Below, in pieces: positions 18,952-28,142 of a DNA stretch of 64,000 nucleotides (its first letter is position 1; every line of letters begins with the position of its first letter). Origin of the DNA: Faecalimonas sp. Lineage in GTDB: Bacteria > Bacillota > Clostridia > Lachnospirales > Lachnospiraceae. The position numbers and the translations under genes are program-made. The stretch covers positions 186,001-250,000 of the forward strand of contig JARICA010000008.1 of the NCBI GenBank assembly GCA_029264305.1, given 5' to 3'. The notes under the pieces are model-generated. The model saw nothing but the letters and a program-made list of their open reading frames with translations, was not told the DNA's origin and ran no database searches.

Positions 18952-19840
18952 ACATTGTTCCATATTTTTTTAATTCTTCAAAAATTTTTTCATATTCTGT
19001 TGAAAAGACACTATCTTTATTCCAAAGAAATGTAAAATCATGCTTTACCATAAAATCAGATAAAGGTATTTGCATTAAAGTCCCCTTTAAAATTTCTTCT
19101 TCGACAGCAGCTTTATATAAAAAGGAAATACCACAATCTTGTCGAAGGAGATTGACGATTGTATGGATATTTTCCACTTCTACAATATGTTCAAAATCAT
19201 TGACAGACATATTTTTCATGGCTAGAGCTTTGGTTAAAATAGCTCTTGTACCAGAACCTTGCTCTCTTATAATTAACCGTTCAGAAGTCAAGTCAGTAAG
19301 TCCGTGTACTGGATTTTGAAAGTTATGTTTTGTGGAAGCGACTGCAATATATTCTTCGGTTGCATAAATGCGAGTATTGTAGTTATCGGGTTTAAAATAA
19401 CCTTCTACAATAGCAAAGTCAATACTTCCATTGTAAAGAGAGCGAAGAAGAGATTGAGTATTTCCATAACGAATATGAAAATCAGTGTTCTCATGAGATT
19501 TAATTAATTTAGTTAGTGCAGGAACAAGAGAGTATTCTCCTATCGTCATTGTTACACCGAAGGTGAGAATATTTTTTCCTACTAAACTTTCTTTCATTCT
19601 CTTTTTTAATGTTGTTTCATCATTCCGCATAGTTTCCAAAGCTGAACGTAAAATTTCACCAGCAGGAGTAAGAATGAGGCGTTTTTTGTCCCGTATAAAT
19701 AAGGGAGAATTATATTTTTTTTCTAAATATTTGATATGTTGCGAAACAGCAGGTTGAGTGAGATTAAGTGCTTGCCCTGCATGAGTAAAATTCATGTATT
19801 CGCATACTTTTAAAAAGGTTTCCATTCTAAAATCAAGCAT
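18950..19840 (-). CDS. LysR family transcriptional regulator
   Basis: A 296-residue LysR regulator: N-terminal winged HTH (about 1-62, with LNLTQPAVSQHIKYLE) and C-terminal periplasmic-binding-like effector domain (about 88-290). The ATG at 19840 is chosen because GGAGG lies 6 bases upstream; an in-frame TTG four codons earlier overlaps that site. It is divergent from a flavoprotein-YeiH-ferredoxin unit, the usual LysR layout (YeiE next to YeiH in enterobacteria), and a dyad lies between them. The effector is unknown; a sulfur-related small molecule is a guess from the YeiH link. Confidence 0.9.
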   Translation of the reverse strand: MLDFRMETFLKVCEYMNFTHAGQALNLTQPAVSQHIKYLEKKYNSPLFIRDKKRLILTPAGEILRSALETMRNDETTLKKRMKESLVGKNILTFGVTMTIGEYSLVPALTKLIKSHENTDFHIRYGNTQSLLRSLYNGSIDFAIVEGYFKPDNYNTRIYATEEYIAVASTKHNFQNPVHGLTDLTSERLIIREQGSGTRAILTKALAMKNMSVNDFEHIVEVENIHTIVNLLRQDCGISFLYKAAVEEEILKGTLMQIPLSDFMVKHDFTFLWNKDSVFSTEYEKIFEELKKYGTM

Positions 19841-19866
19841 AGTTTCCTCCAAATAAATTTCATAAT

Positions 19867-19893
19867 ATTATCATAACAAATATTTATGGTAAT
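19867..19893. promoter_or_regulatory. LysR-type operator dyad
   Basis: Inverted repeat ATTAtCATAA / TTATGgTAAT separated by 7 bases, in the gap between the LysR gene and the divergent flavoprotein gene, just upstream of the latter's promoter. It fits a LysR recognition site, including T-N11-A spacing. Confidence 0.6.
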
Positions 19894-19908
19894 ATCAATA
19901 TTTATAAT

Positions 19909-19937
19909 TTTACAAAATGAATATGGAAGAGTATAGT
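19909..19937 (+). promoter_or_regulatory. Promoter of the flavoprotein-YeiH-ferredoxin unit
   Basis: TTTACA, 17-base spacer, TATAGT, 16 bases downstream of the LysR-type dyad. Confidence 0.65.
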
Positions 19938-19988
19938 ATTAATTACAGAAACGTAATAAGTTTAAATAAATGAAAAGAGGAGAATATT

Positions 19989-20888
19989 ATGATGTATGAT
20001 GTAGTGATTATCGGTGCAGGCCCAGCAGGAATCAGTGCAGGAATTTATGCAGTTAGTAGAGGAAAAAAGGTGTTAATAATAGAAAAAAATACTGTAGGTG
20101 GTTTGATTGGAAAGGTATCTACAGTTACTCATTATGCAGGGATTGTGTCAGAAGAAACAGGTATTAGTTTTTCAGAAAGATTGAAAAAACAAGCAGAAAA
20201 TGCTGGAATTGATATTGTATATGATGAAGTAAAACGTGTTGAACTTCAAGGAAGAACGAAAAAAATTTATACAGATGATAAAATGTTTTCTGCTAAAAAA
20301 GTGGTGTTAGCAAATGGAACGAGACCAAGAAAATTGGGAATCACAGGAGAAACAAAACTTGCAGGAAAAGGCATGGGAATGAACGCGCAAAAAGATGGGG
20401 CAAAATATAAAGGAAAAAATATTTATGTTGTAGGTGGAGCAGATGGTGCAGTGAAAGAAGCATTGTATCTTTCACAGTATGCAGAGCAAGTTACTATTAT
20501 ACACTTCGAAGAAACGTTAGGCTGTATCAGCGAGTTTAAAGAAAAGGTTGGAAAGACTTCAAATATAGTTTTGCGTCTAGAATCAAGACTTCACGGTGTA
20601 TATGGTGTAGATAAGGTGGAATTGTTGGAAATTTCAGATGAAAAAACGGGAGCAATAGAAACGATTGCTGATCCTGGTTGTGGAGTTTTTGTTTATGCAG
20701 GAACAATTCCAAATACAGAATTATATTCTGAAATACAATTAGAGGATGGATTTATTCCTGTAGATGAAAATATGGAAACTGAGATAACAGGAGTTTATGC
20801 GGTAGGAGATATAAGAGTAAAACAAGTAAGACAGGTATCCACAGCAGTTGCCGATGGAACAATAGCGGGAGTACATTTAGCGAAATAG
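19989..20888 (+). CDS. Thioredoxin-reductase-like FAD/NAD(P) flavoprotein lacking the CxxC site
   Basis: A 299-residue flavoprotein of the thioredoxin reductase fold. FAD site GAGPAGISAG (about 9-18), NAD(P) site VVGGADGAVKEA, and C-terminal FAD motif YAVGDIR. Where thioredoxin reductases carry the redox CATC pair, this protein has KGMGMNAQKDGA, with no Cys, so it cannot reduce thioredoxin in the normal way. It more likely passes electrons to a carrier; the ferredoxin two genes downstream is a candidate. Two ATG codons in tandem follow a GAGGAG site. Confidence 0.82.
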   Translation: MMYDVVIIGAGPAGISAGIYAVSRGKKVLIIEKNTVGGLIGKVSTVTHYAGIVSEETGISFSERLKKQAENAGIDIVYDEVKRVELQGRTKKIYTDDKMFSAKKVVLANGTRPRKLGITGETKLAGKGMGMNAQKDGAKYKGKNIYVVGGADGAVKEALYLSQYAEQVTIIHFEETLGCISEFKEKVGKTSNIVLRLESRLHGVYGVDKVELLEISDEKTGAIETIADPGCGVFVYAGTIPNTELYSEIQLEDGFIPVDENMETEITGVYAVGDIRVKQVRQVSTAVADGTIAGVHLAK

Positions 20889-20906
20889 TAAGGAGAAAAA
20901 AGGAAA

Positions 20907-21938
20907 ATGGAATTTATGAAAAAAAGCTGGAAAGGATTGTTATTGTGTCTTATGATAGCAGTGCCTTCAAGTATTTTGGGAAAACAATTTGCGATTATAG
21001 GAGGACCTGTATTTGCCATAATAGCAGGAATGATTTTAGCAACTTTAGTTAAGGATAAATCTACATTTGAACCCGGAGTAAAATTCACATCAAAGAAAAT
21101 TTTACAGTACGCAGTGGTATTGTTGGGATTCGGAATGAACTTGGAAGTAGTAATGGAAACAGGAAAACAATCGTTACCTATTATCATTTGTACAATTAGT
21201 ACATCGTTGATTATTTCCTATATACTGCATAAAGCATTACGTATGCCTGAAAAGATTTCTACCTTAATAGGTGTAGGTTCATCTATATGTGGAGGATCTG
21301 CAATTGCAGCAACCGCTCCTGTTATTGATGCAGAAGAAGAAGAGGTTGCACAGGCAATTTCTGTTATATTTTTATTTAATGTTTTAGCAGCATTAATTTT
21401 CCCGATTCTTGGAAGTAAACTTGGATTTTCTACAACGTCTGGAGAAGCTTTTGGTATTTTTGCAGGGACGGCAGTAAATGACACATCCTCTGTTACGGCT
21501 GCCGCTTCAACATGGGATAGTATGTATCAATTGGGAAGTCAGACTTTAGATAAAGCAGTAACAGTAAAATTAACAAGAACATTGGCAATTATTCCGATTA
21601 CACTTGTGTTGGCTTGTGTACGAGCAAGAAAAGCAGAAGTAGAAAGTGGAGGAAATGTATCCTTAAAGAAAGTATTTCCGTTTTTTATTTTATTTTTCAT
21701 AGGGGCAAGTTTGATTACAACAGTTGCAATATCAATGGGTGTACCAGTAACAGTGTTTAATCCATTGAAAGAGTTGTCTAAATTCTTTATTATCATGGCG
21801 ATGGCGGCAATAGGATTTAACACAGATGTTGTTAAATTAGTAAAAAGTGGAGGACGTCCAATTTTGCTCGGAATGTCATGTTGGGTTGGAATTACTGCTG
21901 TAACGCTTATCATGCAACATTTGATGCATATATGGTAA
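20907..21938 (+). CDS. YeiH/UPF0324 family membrane transporter
   Basis: A 343-residue membrane protein with about ten helices, family YeiH (UPF0324, putative sulfate exporter). Typical segments: [23 protein letters not shown] in mid-protein and [15 protein letters not shown]. Substrate is not experimentally settled for the family. It lies 18 bases after the flavoprotein and upstream of a small ferredoxin; a LysR gene adjoins, as with YeiE-YeiH in enterobacteria. Possibly linked to sulfite or sulfide handling (inference). Confidence 0.88.
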   Translation: MEFMKKSWKGLLLCLMIAVPSSILGKQFAIIGGPVFAIIAGMILATLVKDKSTFEPGVKFTSKKILQYAVVLLGFGMNLEVVMETGKQSLPIIICTISTSLIISYILHKALRMPEKISTLIGVGSSICGGSAIAATAPVIDAEEEEVAQAISVIFLFNVLAALIFPILGSKLGFSTTSGEAFGIFAGTAVNDTSSVTAAASTWDSMYQLGSQTLDKAVTVKLTRTLAIIPITLVLACVRARKAEVESGGNVSLKKVFPFFILFFIGASLITTVAISMGVPVTVFNPLKELSKFFIIMAMAAIGFNTDVVKLVKSGGRPILLGMSCWVGITAVTLIMQHLMHIW

Positions 21939-21989
21939 GTGTATAAAAAAAGAAAAAAAGGAAACTCTAAATAAAAAGGAGGTGCATTC

Positions 21990-22172
21990 ATGAAAGCAAA
22001 AGTAAATGAAGGTTGCATTTCATGTGGAATGTGTGTAAGTCTTTGCCCAGAAGTCTTTCGATTTAATGACGAAGGGATAGCAGAGGCCTATGTTGATATA
22101 AGTGAAGAAACATTAGAAAGTGCAGAAAATGCGAGAGATAATTGTCCAGTTTCTGTGATTGATTTGAATTAA
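21990..22172 (+). CDS. 4Fe-4S ferredoxin
   Basis: A 60-residue single-cluster ferredoxin. Cluster ligands come from CISCGMCVSLCP near the N-terminus and the Cys in DNCPVSVI near the C-terminus. AAGGAGG lies upstream. Last gene of the flavoprotein-YeiH unit, followed by a terminator; it probably serves as electron donor or acceptor for the flavoprotein. Confidence 0.9.
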   Translation: MKAKVNEGCISCGMCVSLCPEVFRFNDEGIAEAYVDISEETLESAENARDNCPVSVIDLN

Positions 22173-22174
22173 AA

Positions 22175-22214
22175 AAGATGTGGCATTTGAGTTTCAAATG
22201 TCACATTTCTTTTT
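22175..22214 (+). terminator. Terminator after the ferredoxin gene
   Basis: Stem ATGTGGCATTTGA / TCAAATGTCACAT with one G-T pair, followed by a T-rich run. Confidence 0.82.
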
Positions 22215-22218
22215 CTAA

Positions 22219-22247
22219 TTGACTTTTGCTATTTAAAGCGATATAAT
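22219..22247 (+). promoter_or_regulatory. Promoter of the M18 aminopeptidase gene
   Basis: TTGACT, 17-base spacer, TATAAT; about 35 bases upstream of the ATG. Confidence 0.85.
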
Positions 22248-22282
22248 GACAGAGAATTAAATTAAGGTAAGGAGAATACGCT

Positions 22283-23674
22283 ATGGAAAGAAAAAATATG
22301 TGGAAACAGTATACTGCCGAACAGTTAAATGAAGTAGAAAAAGTTAGTGAAAGATACAAAACTTGTCTTGATGCAGGAAAAACAGAAAGAGAATGTGTAA
22401 GTCTTGCTGTTTCTATGGCAGAAGAAAATGGCTATCGTAATCTGGAAGAGTGTATTGTTGAAAATACAGAATTAAAAGCAGGAGATAAAGTATATGTAAA
22501 TCAGATGGGAAAAGCATTAGCTTTATTTCAAATTGGAGAGAAACCTTTAGAAGAAGGAATGAACATTCTTGGAGCACATGTAGATTCTCCGAGAATTGAT
22601 ATCAAACAGAATCCACTTTACGAAGATACAGATTTAGCATACTTAGATACACATTATTACGGTGGAATTAAGAAATATCAGTGGGTGGCTATTCCATTAG
22701 CAATTCATGGAACAGTTGCTAAAAAAGATGGAACAACTGTCAATATTGTTGTCGGAGAAAAAGAAGAAGATCCAGTACTTGTTATTTCTGATCTTTTAAT
22801 TCATCTTGCAGGAGAACAGATGGATAAGAAAGCAAGTGTTGTCATTGAAGGAGAAGGACTAGATGTTTTAGTTGGTTCAAAGCCACTTGCAACAGAAGAT
22901 AAAGAAGAAAAAGAATTAGTAAAAGCAACTATTCTTTCTTTCTTGAAAGAAAATTATGAAATTGAAGAAGAAGATTTCTTATCTGCTGAATTGGAAATTG
23001 TGCCTGCTGGAAAGGCAAGAGATTGTGGATTTGATAGAAGCATGATTATGGGATATGGACATGATGATAGAATTTGTGCATTTACCTCTCTGTTTGCTAT
23101 GTTAGAAGTGGAAAATCCTGAAAGAACAAGTTGTTGTTTATTAGTAGATAAGGAAGAAATTGGAAGTGTGGGAGCGACAGGTATGGAATCAAAATTCTTT
23201 GAAAATGCAGTAGCAGAATTAGTTGCCCTCACATCCGGAGAATCTTCATTGAAAGTAAGACGTGCACTTCAGAATTCATATATGCTTTCTTCTGATGTTA
23301 GTGCGGCATATGATCCAATGTTTGCAAATGCATTTGAGAAGAAAAATACAGCATATTTTGGTCGTGGACTTTGCTTAAACAAATATACTGGGGCAAGAGG
23401 AAAGAGTGGTTCAAGTGATGCAAATGCGGAATATATTGCAAAAATACGTAAAGTATTTGATGACAATGAAATTGGTTTCCAAACAGCAGAGTTAGGAAAG
23501 GTTGACTTTGGTGGAGGCGGAACAATTGCTTACATCATGGCAGACTATGGTATGAATGTTATTGATAGTGGTATGGCAGTATTATCTATGCATGCTCCAT
23601 GGGAGATTGCAAGTAAAGCAGATATTTATGAAGGATATAAAGGATACAAAGCATTCTTAAGAGACATGAAATAA
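22283..23674 (+). CDS. M18 family aminopeptidase
   Basis: A 463-residue cytoplasmic zinc aminopeptidase of family M18 (ApeA/aspartyl aminopeptidase type), the normal length. The metal-ligand motifs are visible: His in GAHVDSPR, the Glu pair in VDKEEIGS, and His in SMHAPWEIAS; the tetrahedral assembly seen in the family is expected. Releases N-terminal residues from peptides. Own promoter and terminator, so monocistronic. Confidence 0.92.
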   Translation: MERKNMWKQYTAEQLNEVEKVSERYKTCLDAGKTERECVSLAVSMAEENGYRNLEECIVENTELKAGDKVYVNQMGKALALFQIGEKPLEEGMNILGAHVDSPRIDIKQNPLYEDTDLAYLDTHYYGGIKKYQWVAIPLAIHGTVAKKDGTTVNIVVGEKEEDPVLVISDLLIHLAGEQMDKKASVVIEGEGLDVLVGSKPLATEDKEEKELVKATILSFLKENYEIEEEDFLSAELEIVPAGKARDCGFDRSMIMGYGHDDRICAFTSLFAMLEVENPERTSCCLLVDKEEIGSVGATGMESKFFENAVAELVALTSGESSLKVRRALQNSYMLSSDVSAAYDPMFANAFEKKNTAYFGRGLCLNKYTGARGKSGSSDANAEYIAKIRKVFDDNEIGFQTAELGKVDFGGGGTIAYIMADYGMNVIDSGMAVLSMHAPWEIASKADIYEGYKGYKAFLRDMK

Positions 23675-23684
23675 TGACAATGGG

Positions 23685-23717
23685 AAAAGCTGCAACACGG
23701 AAGTGTAGTAGCTTTTT
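23685..23717 (+). terminator. Terminator after the M18 gene
   Basis: Stem AAAAGCTGCAACAC / GTGTAGTAGCTTTTT with a GGAA loop and T-tail. Confidence 0.78.
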
Positions 23718-23752
23718 CTATAGTTATATGTTGTTTAATAGGAGGAGAGAAA

Positions 23753-25540
23753 ATGAGTGTTCAAGAAAGAATTTTAATGTTGAGAGAGCAGATGAAAAAA
23801 TATGGTATTGATATGTATATTGTACCAACAGCAGATTTTCATCAAAGTGAATACGTAGGAGAATATTTCAAATCAAGAAAATTTATTACAGGATTTAGTG
23901 GTTCTGCTGGAACGGCAGTGATTACTTTACATGAAGCACGCTTATGGGTAGATGGGCGATATTTTATTCAAGCAGCAGAACAATTAAAAGGCACAGAGAT
24001 TCAGATGATGAAAATGGGCCAAAAGAATGTCCCTACACTAGATGCCTATTTAGAAGAAACATTACAAAATGGGCAGACGCTTGGTTTTGATGGTAGGGTT
24101 GTTTCAATGGGGAATGGGCAGAAATATTCCAAAATAGTAGAAAAAAAACAAGGGAAAATTATATATGATGTAGATTTGATTGGAGAAATTTGGGAAAACA
24201 GACCATCTCTTTCGAAAGAGCCGGTTTTTGTTTTGGAAGAAAAATATGCAGGAGAATCCACAAAGAGCAAATTACATCGAATTCGAGAAGTGATGAAAGA
24301 ATATGGTGCAACTACACACATTTTGACAACGTTAGATGATATTTGTTGGACTTTGAATATACGTGGAAATGATATTGAATTTTTCCCTCTTGTTCTTTCC
24401 TATGCAATTATTACTATGAATGAAATGCACTTATATATCGATGAAACAAAATTGAATGCTGAAATTAAAGAAAGTATGAAAACAGAGGGTATTGTTTTAC
24501 ATGAGTATAATGCTATTTATGAAGATGTAAAACAAATTGATGAAAAAGAAACTATTTTGATTGATCCAACGTGTTTGAACTATGCGATTGATAGCAATAT
24601 TTCCAAAGACGTAAAAAAAATAGAACAAAGGAATCCAGAAGTTCTATTTAAGGCGATGAAAAATGCGACAGAAGTGAAAAACATTCGTGTAGCACAAATA
24701 AAGGATAGTGTTGCACATGTTAAATTTATGAAGTGGTTAAAAGAAAATGTTGGGAAAATGGCAATTACAGAAATGAGTGCATCGGACAAATTAGATGAAT
24801 TTCGTGCAGAAATGGGAAACTTTATTCGACCAAGTTTTGAACCGATTTCTTCCTATGGGGAACATGCAGCGCTTTGCCATTATACATCTTCACCTGAAAC
24901 AGATGTACAATTAAAAGAAGGCAATATTTTCTTGACTGATACAGGTGCAGGATTTTATGAAGGCTCAACAGATATTACAAGAGCGTATGCTTTAGGAGAA
25001 ATACCAGAAAACATGAAAGAAGATTTTACGGTTGTGGCTATGTGTAATTTAGAGTTGTCAAACGCAAAATTTATAGAAGGGTGTACAGGGGTTAACTTAG
25101 ATATTTTAGCAAGAAAACCATTGTGGGAAAGAAATAAAGATTATAATCATGGAACAGGTCATGGGATGGGATATTTATTAAACATTCATGAAGATCCTGC
25201 AAATTTTCAATCAAAATATCGGGAAGGAAATACAGCAGTTTTGCAAGAAGGTATGATACTTACAGTTGAACCTGGGGTATATATTGAGGGTTCACATGGA
25301 GTTCGTTTAGAAAATGAGGTACTTGTGCGTAAAGGGGAAAAAAATGAATATGGACAATTCATGTATTTAGAAACAATCACATATATCCCATTTGATTTAG
25401 ATGCAATTAAGCCAGAAATGTTGACAGAAGAATATAGAGGATATTTGAATGCTTATCATAAAACAGTATATGAAAAAGTTTCTCCATACTTAAATGAAGA
25501 AGAGAAAGAGTGGTTAAAAAAATATACAAGAGAAATATAG
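23753..25540 (+). CDS. Xaa-Pro aminopeptidase (M24B, long form)
   Basis: A 595-residue three-domain aminopeptidase P: two creatinase-type N-terminal domains (about 5-135 and 160-310) and a C-terminal M24 domain (about 315-535) with a further C-terminal extension, as in eukaryotic-type and many Firmicutes enzymes. Metal ligands: Asp in LTDTGAGF, Asp in STDITRAY, His in HGTGHGMG, Glu in TVEPGVY and Glu in RLENEV. Removes the first residue when proline is second. AGGAGGAGAG ribosome site. Nine bases before the HAD gene. Confidence 0.92.
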   Translation: MSVQERILMLREQMKKYGIDMYIVPTADFHQSEYVGEYFKSRKFITGFSGSAGTAVITLHEARLWVDGRYFIQAAEQLKGTEIQMMKMGQKNVPTLDAYLEETLQNGQTLGFDGRVVSMGNGQKYSKIVEKKQGKIIYDVDLIGEIWENRPSLSKEPVFVLEEKYAGESTKSKLHRIREVMKEYGATTHILTTLDDICWTLNIRGNDIEFFPLVLSYAIITMNEMHLYIDETKLNAEIKESMKTEGIVLHEYNAIYEDVKQIDEKETILIDPTCLNYAIDSNISKDVKKIEQRNPEVLFKAMKNATEVKNIRVAQIKDSVAHVKFMKWLKENVGKMAITEMSASDKLDEFRAEMGNFIRPSFEPISSYGEHAALCHYTSSPETDVQLKEGNIFLTDTGAGFYEGSTDITRAYALGEIPENMKEDFTVVAMCNLELSNAKFIEGCTGVNLDILARKPLWERNKDYNHGTGHGMGYLLNIHEDPANFQSKYREGNTAVLQEGMILTVEPGVYIEGSHGVRLENEVLVRKGEKNEYGQFMYLETITYIPFDLDAIKPEMLTEEYRGYLNAYHKTVYEKVSPYLNEEEKEWLKKYTREI

Positions 25541-25548
25541 GAGAAAAA

Positions 25549-26175
25549 ATGCAAGCGGAAAGTATTATTTTAGATGTGGATGGGACTTTATGGGATTCTA
25601 CAGAATTGGTTGCAAAATCATGGAATAGAGCAATTCAAAATGCAGGAGTTAAGGATATTAAGGTGACAGCAGAACAGTTAAAAACCTTATTTGGTAGAAC
25701 AATGAAGGAAATTGCAGATGTTGTTTTAGAAGGGTGTTCAGAAGAGGAAAAAGAAAATGTAATGGAACTTTGCTGTCAATATGAGCATGAGGACTTGGAA
25801 AATGATGAGTGTAATATCTTGTATCCAAATGTGAAAGAAACAATTATAAAATTGTCAAAAACACACAGAGTTTTTATTGTAAGCAATTGTCAGTCGGGAT
25901 ACATTGAAATGTTTTTAAAGAAAACAAATTTGGAAAAATATGTGACGGATATAGAATGTTTTGGAAATACAGGAAAAGGAAAAGGAGAGAATATTCGTTT
26001 AATCATAGAAAGAAATCAATCCCAAAGTGCTTGTTATGTAGGAGATATTCGGGGAGATTATGAGGCCTCTTGTCAAGCTGGAGTGCCGTTTATTCTAGCA
26101 GAGTATGGATTTGGAGATGTTCCTGAAAGTAAATGGAAAATCAAAGATTTTTCAGAATTGTTCAATATAGTGTAG
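25549..26175 (+). CDS. HAD superfamily hydrolase (phosphoglycolate phosphatase-like)
   Basis: A 208-residue HAD phosphatase with helical cap. Motif I DVDGTLWDS (residues 9-17, nucleophile Asp9), motif II VSNCQ, Lys and VGDIRGDYEA acidic motif are present. The ATG at 25549 follows TAGGAG; an upstream in-frame GTG lies within the preceding gene. Substrate unknown; the W after DGTL is typical of small-sugar or PGP-like phosphatases. Probably co-transcribed with the aminopeptidase. Confidence 0.85.
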   Translation: MQAESIILDVDGTLWDSTELVAKSWNRAIQNAGVKDIKVTAEQLKTLFGRTMKEIADVVLEGCSEEEKENVMELCCQYEHEDLENDECNILYPNVKETIIKLSKTHRVFIVSNCQSGYIEMFLKKTNLEKYVTDIECFGNTGKGKGENIRLIIERNQSQSACYVGDIRGDYEASCQAGVPFILAEYGFGDVPESKWKIKDFSELFNIV

Positions 26176-26180
26176 ATAGA

Positions 26181-26207
26181 AAAAGGGTATCGTGGAGATA
26201 CCCTTTT
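26181..26207. terminator. Bidirectional terminator between convergent HAD genes
   Basis: Perfect stem AAAAGGGTATC / GATACCCTTTT with a 5-base loop. Confidence 0.88.
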
Positions 26208-26212
26208 ATCTA

Positions 26213-26983
26213 TTATAGTAATTCTTTTAATGTATCTATGACAGAATCTGTAACATACGTAGAATGAGAAGCTACACCTGGAGCAGCATTTGACATAGCA
26301 TATCCCTCACCAGCAAGATGTAACATTTCAATGTCATTGTGTTGATCACCAAATGCCATTGTTTCTTCTGGAACAAGATGAAAGTGGTCTAAAAAAACTT
26401 GAAGAGCACTTCCTTTATTTGCTTCGGGAGAGATGAAATCAACCCACTCGTTCCCAGAAGTTACGACTTTAATATCAGATTTAAATTTTTTTCGAAAATG
26501 TAAAAAAGTTTCATCTGGTGTTGCATTATCAAAAATAGCAATTTTTAAAAATGGAGAAGTGACAGAAGCTAAATCATCTACACATGTTACTTTATTACCC
26601 ATATCTTCTTCAAGGTGACGAAGGAATTCATTATCTTTCGTCTCGATATAACATGAATCTTCACAAGATAGAACAGCATCGCAGTTTTCTCGATTTTTGA
26701 TTTCTTCAAAAATACGTAATCCTAATTCTCGATCAATTGTTCCACGACTAATTACTTTTCCTTCATGTATACAGAGAGATCCATTTTCTGTGATATAAGA
26801 AATTTCGTCTTTTACAGGTTCAAAAAGTTTGCGAAGACTTGCATATTGTCTTCCACTTGCTGCAATAAAATGAATCCCTTGTTTTTTTAATTGACGTATA
26901 ATGTCAAATAATTCTGGATTTAATGTATTTTCGCCGTATTTTAATAGTGTTCCATCAATATCACTTGCGACTAATTTTATCAT
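26213..26983 (-). CDS. Cof-type HAD phosphatase
   Basis: A 256-residue HAD-IIB (Cof/YbjI-type) phosphatase with the C2 cap. Motif I SDIDGTLL (8-15), AASGR motif II, Lys in EANKGSALQ and the final FGDQHNDIEML acidic motif. Typically acts on sugar phosphates or cofactors such as pyridoxal or flavin phosphates; the natural substrate cannot be told. Ribosome site GAGGT lies 8 bases upstream of ATG. Confidence 0.9.
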   Translation of the reverse strand: MIKLVASDIDGTLLKYGENTLNPELFDIIRQLKKQGIHFIAASGRQYASLRKLFEPVKDEISYITENGSLCIHEGKVISRGTIDRELGLRIFEEIKNRENCDAVLSCEDSCYIETKDNEFLRHLEEDMGNKVTCVDDLASVTSPFLKIAIFDNATPDETFLHFRKKFKSDIKVVTSGNEWVDFISPEANKGSALQVFLDHFHLVPEETMAFGDQHNDIEMLHLAGEGYAMSNAAPGVASHSTYVTDSVIDTLKELL

Positions 26984-27064
26984 GATTAATTACCTCATAT
27001 TCTTTTCATATTTCATCATTATTATATTACCTAGATGCATGATAGACAAGGGAAACATGATGAA

Positions 27065-27093
27065 TTGACAAATAAATAGGAATTTGTTATCGT
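27065..27093 (+). promoter_or_regulatory. Promoter of the DtxR-like regulator gene
   Basis: TTGACA, 17-base spacer, TATCGT with an upstream TG as in extended -10 boxes. A start near 27100 places the in-frame TTG at 27084 upstream of the message and supports translation from ATG 27150. Confidence 0.6.
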
Positions 27094-27149
27094 TTAGGAG
27101 ATTACTAAAAATTTACAATAGAATAAGAACACTTTTAGAGGAAAAAAAT

Positions 27150-27920
27150 ATGGATGTATTGAAAGTAAAGGTATTGATTTGTTTTCACAATGAAAAAGAG
27201 CAGTGGAATGTGACAAATCTAGCAATAACATTGGGAGTGGAAAAGTATGCAGTTAGTCGTATATTGTCTACTTTGGAAAAAGAAGGACTCTTAGATAAAA
27301 GTGATAGAAGGAAACCAATTTTGACTAGAAAAGGAAAAGCAAAGGCGAATGAATATAGTCAGAAAGTGGAAATGATTATCAATCATCTTTTAGAAAAAGG
27401 TATTTCACAAGAAGTAGCAAGAGAAGATGCAGCGACTATAGTAGCATACTGCAAAGAAGAAACATTAGAAGCATTGAAAAAAGAAGAAGTTGCAAAACGG
27501 GTAAAATTTAGTTTTAGAGAGGGTATGGAGTTTGATGGAGATTATTTAAGTGGTAGGTATCCAGATGGAAATTATCCAATCCCGTTTACTATTTTTCAAA
27601 GGGAATTAGAGTTGGAAAGAGAAATCTCAGTGTGGAATGAGGAGTTTGTTGATCCATGTGTTTTGAATATTCAAAATAAAAATGGAAAAGTCTTTCTACA
27701 GATGCTCGATGAACATAGACAATATCAATTTAAATATTGGGATGGAAAAGAATGGAAAGAGATGGAACGGCAGGGACGATTATTATCTTTTAAAGCAAAT
27801 TGTGTTCGATTTAAAAGTATGGCAGATGATAAAGGACGAATATTGTTTGGGAAAATATGGATACAAATTCATCATGAAAATGCGAGAGAAATGCTTTTGT
27901 TTACTATGTATATAGCGTAA
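27150..27920 (+). CDS. DtxR/MarR-like winged-helix regulator with an extra C-terminal domain
   Basis: A 256-residue regulator with a winged helix in the first 70 residues (VTNLAITLGVEKYAVSRIL) and then helices that align with the dimerisation segment of DtxR/MntR proteins: GISQEVAREDAATIVAYC resembles GVSEEIASEDACKIEHVI of the regulator at 1491-1856. The Glu-His pair that binds metal there is replaced by Val-Ala, so classical metal sensing may be lost. The last 135 residues are beta-rich and of unknown family. It directly precedes the heme-uptake operon and is the obvious candidate to control it. Start ATG has AGAGGA upstream; a longer N-terminus from TTG 27084 is possible. Confidence 0.75.
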   Translation: MDVLKVKVLICFHNEKEQWNVTNLAITLGVEKYAVSRILSTLEKEGLLDKSDRRKPILTRKGKAKANEYSQKVEMIINHLLEKGISQEVAREDAATIVAYCKEETLEALKKEEVAKRVKFSFREGMEFDGDYLSGRYPDGNYPIPFTIFQRELELEREISVWNEEFVDPCVLNIQNKNGKVFLQMLDEHRQYQFKYWDGKEWKEMERQGRLLSFKANCVRFKSMADDKGRILFGKIWIQIHHENAREMLLFTMYIA

Positions 27921-27923
27921 AAA

Positions 27924-28064
27924 GTTGCTATTTGCAACAAAAAGAAAAATATGATAATTATCGAAGTGAAAAAGGAAAAAAGAAAAATAAGTGCAATTTG
28001 CAACAAAAAAAGATTTTTATTTTAAAAAAAATTATGGTACAGTTTAGTCAGCAATTTCGGTTGC
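27924..28064. promoter_or_regulatory. Cluster of TTGC/GCAA dyads upstream of the heme-uptake operon
   Basis: Three related sites lie in the 222-base gap: GTTGCTATTTGCAAC (27924-27938), GTGCAATTTGCAAC (27991-28004) and GCAATTTCGGTTGC (28051-28064). The first two share TTTGCAACAAAAA. GATAATTATC at 27953-27962 is a further short dyad resembling Fur half-sites. Their repetition in a regulatory gap suggests operators, most simply for the adjacent winged-helix protein; this is inference. Confidence 0.5.
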
Positions 28065-28142
28065 ATTTTTTAATGCCCGATGGTTAGCGAGAACTAATAA
28101 AAAATAGTTCAAAGCAACTTAAATAAGGAGGAGGATATTCAT

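Noticed and set aside
27084..27149. TTG 27084 as start of the DtxR-like regulator
   Set aside because: It overlaps the likely -10 box and has only a weak ribosome site; ATG 27150 has AGAGGA. The longer form is not fully excluded.
27953..27962. GATAATTATC as a Fur box for the heme operon
   Set aside because: Only two abutting half-sites are present, far short of the 19-bp consensus seen at 2980-2998; kept only as a side note.
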